From: JAFIFT01 sp020051095
GTDB taxonomy: Bacteria; Pseudomonadota; Gammaproteobacteria; Legionellales; Legionellaceae
Reading direction: 5' to 3'
DNA: 64,000 bases
Assembly: GCF_964199965.1 (NCBI RefSeq)
Contig: NZ_CAXMZT010000001.1
Location: forward strand, 124,001-188,000
Shown here piece by piece: positions 61,803-64,000 of the stretch (its first letter is position 1; each line of letters begins with the position of its first letter). The notes under the pieces were generated by a model. It was not told the origin of the DNA. It saw only the letters and a program-made list of their open reading frames with translations, and searched no databases. Position numbers and translations under genes: made by a program.

Positions 61803-63092
61803 GTGAGCAAAACTAACAATCCCTTATTTCAACCCTTTACGTTACCTTGTGGACAAGCTATCTCAAATAGGCTTGTAAAGGCTGCAATGACTGAAGGGTT
61901 AAGTGTGGATGGCCAAGTCAATGATCGTTTGGTGAATCTATATCAACAATGGTCTATGGGGGGGGCAGGACTAATCATTAGTGGTAATGTGATGATCGAT
62001 AGACGCTTTTTAGAACGTCCAGGCAATGTCATTATTGATCAAAGCAGTGATAAGAATCTTCTTAAACGATGGGCGCATGCAGGCAAATTAAATGGCAGCC
62101 GATTTTGGTTGCAAATTAGCCACCCTGGTAGGCAATGCACAAAATGGGTCAATCGCTCCCCCCTAGCCCCCTCTGAGGTAAGCCTTGATCTTCTCCATTC
62201 ATTTGCAAAACCGCGTGCCCTTTTAACACACGAAATCGAACAAATTATTCAAAGATTCGCAGTAAGCGCTAAAATTGCAGAAGAATGTGGCTTCGATGGT
62301 GTTCAGATTCATGGGGCGCACGGCTATTTAATAAGCCAATTTTTATCCCCGATTACCAACCAACGAACCGATGAGTGGGGGGGCAATTTTGACAATCGCA
62401 TGCGTTTTCTACAACGTGTTATAGAAGCAGTTAGGTCCTCCGTGAGCAGCCAATTCGCGGTGGGCTTAAAATTAAATTCATCAGACTTTCAAAAGGGCGG
62501 CTATTCGATCGATGATTGTATCAACGTGATCAATGTTTTAAATGACTATCCGCTCGATCTGATTGAATTATCCGGAGGCACTTATGAACAACCGCAGCTT
62601 CTAGGTCACCATGGTGATAAGGGGGAGGCCGATTTGCCTAAAAGGGATTCAACTATTGCCCGTGAAGCCTATTTTGTTAATTATGCGAAACAAGTAAGAC
62701 AAGTTGCGAAAATCCCATTAATGGTAACTGGCGGATTTGAAACGATCACAGCGATGAATGAGGCGTTAACCCATGTCGATTTTTTAGGTCTTGCAAGACC
62801 ATTCTGTGTGATGCCAGATTGGCCAAATCAATTGAAACAACACGAATTAAAAACGCTTCCGCGGCCTGAAAAAAAACTGTTAGGACATGGTCTTTTGGGA
62901 CCGACAAGCCCTTTTCAAATGATACAAGGTATCAATATTCAAGGCGAAGTAGCCTGGTTTTACTACCAAATCATTCGTCTTAGTGATAAAAAATCGGTGA
63001 AATGGAACAAAAAGTTATTGGGCGCATTTCTTTTCCATGTGATCCGAGAGCAATGGTTGGCTTATAAACGACGAAAACAGCTTATTAAATAG
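61803..63092 (+). CDS. NADH:flavin oxidoreductase / old yellow enzyme family
   Basis: FMN-dependent ene-reductase-type TIM barrel, 429 residues. Visible motifs are NRLVKAAMTEGL, LQISHPGRQ, the substrate-binding IHGAHGYLISQFLSP (HxxH type), NQRTDEWGGNFDNRMRF and a late phosphate-binding GGFET. A C-terminal extension of about 60 basic residues goes beyond the barrel. The start is GTG 61803. Physiological substrate unknown. Confidence 0.9.
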   Translation: MSKTNNPLFQPFTLPCGQAISNRLVKAAMTEGLSVDGQVNDRLVNLYQQWSMGGAGLIISGNVMIDRRFLERPGNVIIDQSSDKNLLKRWAHAGKLNGSRFWLQISHPGRQCTKWVNRSPLAPSEVSLDLLHSFAKPRALLTHEIEQIIQRFAVSAKIAEECGFDGVQIHGAHGYLISQFLSPITNQRTDEWGGNFDNRMRFLQRVIEAVRSSVSSQFAVGLKLNSSDFQKGGYSIDDCINVINVLNDYPLDLIELSGGTYEQPQLLGHHGDKGEADLPKRDSTIAREAYFVNYAKQVRQVAKIPLMVTGGFETITAMNEALTHVDFLGLARPFCVMPDWPNQLKQHELKTLPRPEKKLLGHGLLGPTSPFQMIQGINIQGEVAWFYYQIIRLSDKKSVKWNKKLLGAFLFHVIREQWLAYKRRKQLIK

Positions 63093-63164
63093 CGCGATGC
63101 TCAACTTTTCGCAGAACCAATCAGGCCCGGGTACGATTGGTTCTGTGAAAAGTTGAGCATCGCG
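63093..63164. terminator. Very long bidirectional hairpin between convergent genes
   Basis: CGCGATGCTCAACTTTTC (63093-63110) pairs perfectly with 63147-63164, and GCAGAACCAATC (63111-63122) with 63135-63146 except for one G-T pair. This gives a 30-bp stem with a 12-base loop holding CCCGGG. It begins right after the upstream stop and ends a few bases before the opposing stop. A two-way terminator is the simple reading; the length is unusual and may mark a repeat element. Confidence 0.75.
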
Positions 63165-63168
63165 TGCA

Positions 63169-64000
63169 CTAGTTTATAGCTATCAAGATAGGCGCATAAA
63201 CTTGCGCTTCCTCGTCAATCGAGCGCTTAATTTGATTAAATAGACTCAGTTGACTAACAAATTTTTTACCAGCATTCGCTATGGGATTTTTGGGCTCAGT
63301 CGTTGTTACATTTTTGGCAATGTTGTCCCACCCTTCTACCTCTTTATCATAGTTTGATTCAACTAACTGGCTCAACTGACTGCGTTTCTTATTGATGACT
63401 CTTACCATCTGATTGCGCGTGATTTTTAACACCTCTTCTTGGGTAATTTGGTGATTTTCATGGATATCATGCCATTCTTTTAACAAGAGATGCAGTTGCT
63501 GTCTATTTTCATTCATTCGCTTGCTTTGTTCATCCGTTAACAACCCCTTTTTTTGTTCACCAGAAAATAATTCGTCATTAGCCTGGCATTGTTTCAATAG
63601 TTCAATATAAAATTGTTGAACAATCGATGCAGAATTTCCAAAAATCACATTCATGCGTTCATTAACTTGAAATTCAGGCAATTGGTATTGACCACCGTAA
63701 TACGTCTGCCGAATAGATTGATATAGGTTATCTTTAACTTTACAATACAGGCTAGTTAAGCCTAATCCGATAAATATTGAAGGAACCAAAGCAGCCCAAA
63801 AAGCAATCTCCGGTAATGCAAGTGGTGCCAAAATAGCAGCAACCGCGATAAACGTGGCAGTCAATATCAATAAGGGGATCATTATCCGGATAACTTTTCG
63901 CAGTTCATTGGTTTCATAAAGACCAATGGATTGGTATTCACGAACAATCGGATGAAAAGGCTTTAAAATTCCGTAAATAGCATGTTTGAATTCAGATACA
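63169..64000 (-). CDS. Membrane protein of unknown function (5' end outside window)
   Basis: The reading frame stays open from the ATG at 63882 to base 64000, so the true start lies beyond the window. The visible part (about 277 residues) has a run EFKHAIYGILKPFHPIVREY, two adjacent membrane helices (LLILTATFIAVAAILAPLAL; FWAALVPSIFIGLGLTSLY) and a long polar, mostly helical region with coiled-coil character. No family recognised. Confidence 0.7.
   Translation of the reverse strand, partial: VSEFKHAIYGILKPFHPIVREYQSIGLYETNELRKVIRIMIPLLILTATFIAVAAILAPLALPEIAFWAALVPSIFIGLGLTSLYCKVKDNLYQSIRQTYYGGQYQLPEFQVNERMNVIFGNSASIVQQFYIELLKQCQANDELFSGEQKKGLLTDEQSKRMNENRQQLHLLLKEWHDIHENHQITQEEVLKITRNQMVRVINKKRSQLSQLVESNYDKEVEGWDNIAKNVTTTEPKNPIANAGKKFVSQLSLFNQIKRSIDEEAQVYAPILIAIN

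Noticed and set aside
1..64000. Search for tRNA, rRNA and CRISPR arrays
   Set aside because: No cloverleaf-like GGTTCGAATC blocks, rRNA segments or regularly spaced direct repeats were seen by eye.

Overview
The window is an AT-rich gammaproteobacterial chromosome segment. The gene content points to the Legionellales, most likely a Legionella-type organism: a SpeA/AguA/AguB/Hss polyamine cluster, a complete ccm operon, paired PHB reductases with PhaR, a GspA-type Hsp20, an S1/P1 nuclease, a LapG/LapD pair, and lineage-type secreted proteins with no recognisable domain. This placement is inferred from protein families. There is no rRNA or tRNA gene in the window to confirm it.

Layout. 1-3298: cut-off aldehyde dehydrogenase, SDR, rnhA, dnaQ. 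3361-5112: ygfZ divergent from sdhE-ygfX. 5282-10440: ruvB, tolQRAB and a secreted S1/P1-type nuclease. 10671-15999: arginine to agmatine to N-carbamoylputrescine to putrescine to homospermidine (aguB, speA, aguA, hss). 16000-17015: structured intergenic DNA, a small secreted protein and a MITE-like fold-back element. 17016-19794 (minus): rhomboid protease, LytM/M23 protein, xseA. 19879-24191: TolC-SPOR fusion, LapG protease and LapD receptor. 24248-26139 (minus): glsA, sohB. 26458-32706: ccmABCDEFGHI. 32756-37676: alkB, MFS transporter, second small secreted protein, hsp20, SDR, YheT hydrolase. 37789-40843: unknown proteins, including a possible type IV effector. 40861-44492: second MFS transporter, two phbB genes, phaR. 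44533-46089: FAD monooxygenase. 46257-51424: complete Tn3-family transposon inside a ZIP transporter gene. 52156-53068: thioesterase and a small membrane protein. 53167-61496 (minus): CPA2 antiporter, ampE, Cys-rich lipoprotein, aceE, aceF, lpd. 61803-64000: old-yellow-enzyme homologue and a cut-off membrane protein.

Most notable. (1) A Tn3-family transposon with 38-bp inverted repeats and a perfect 5-bp duplication (TATAG). Removing it and one TATAG restores a ZIP reading frame interrupted after seven codons. (2) A decayed third copy of the terminal repeat directly behind tnpA, suggesting that the toxin-antitoxin module beyond it was captured later, by moving the right end outward. (3) A TolC-family secretion channel fused to a SPOR (septal peptidoglycan-binding) domain, translationally coupled to LapG and to a catalytically degenerate LapD. 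(4) A 180-bp fold-back element with perfect 16-bp terminal repeats and flanking 11-bp direct repeats. (5) A 457-residue unknown protein with an acidic 'E-block' tail. Several palindromes and hairpins (hss leader, phbB upstream region, 63093-63164) also stand out.
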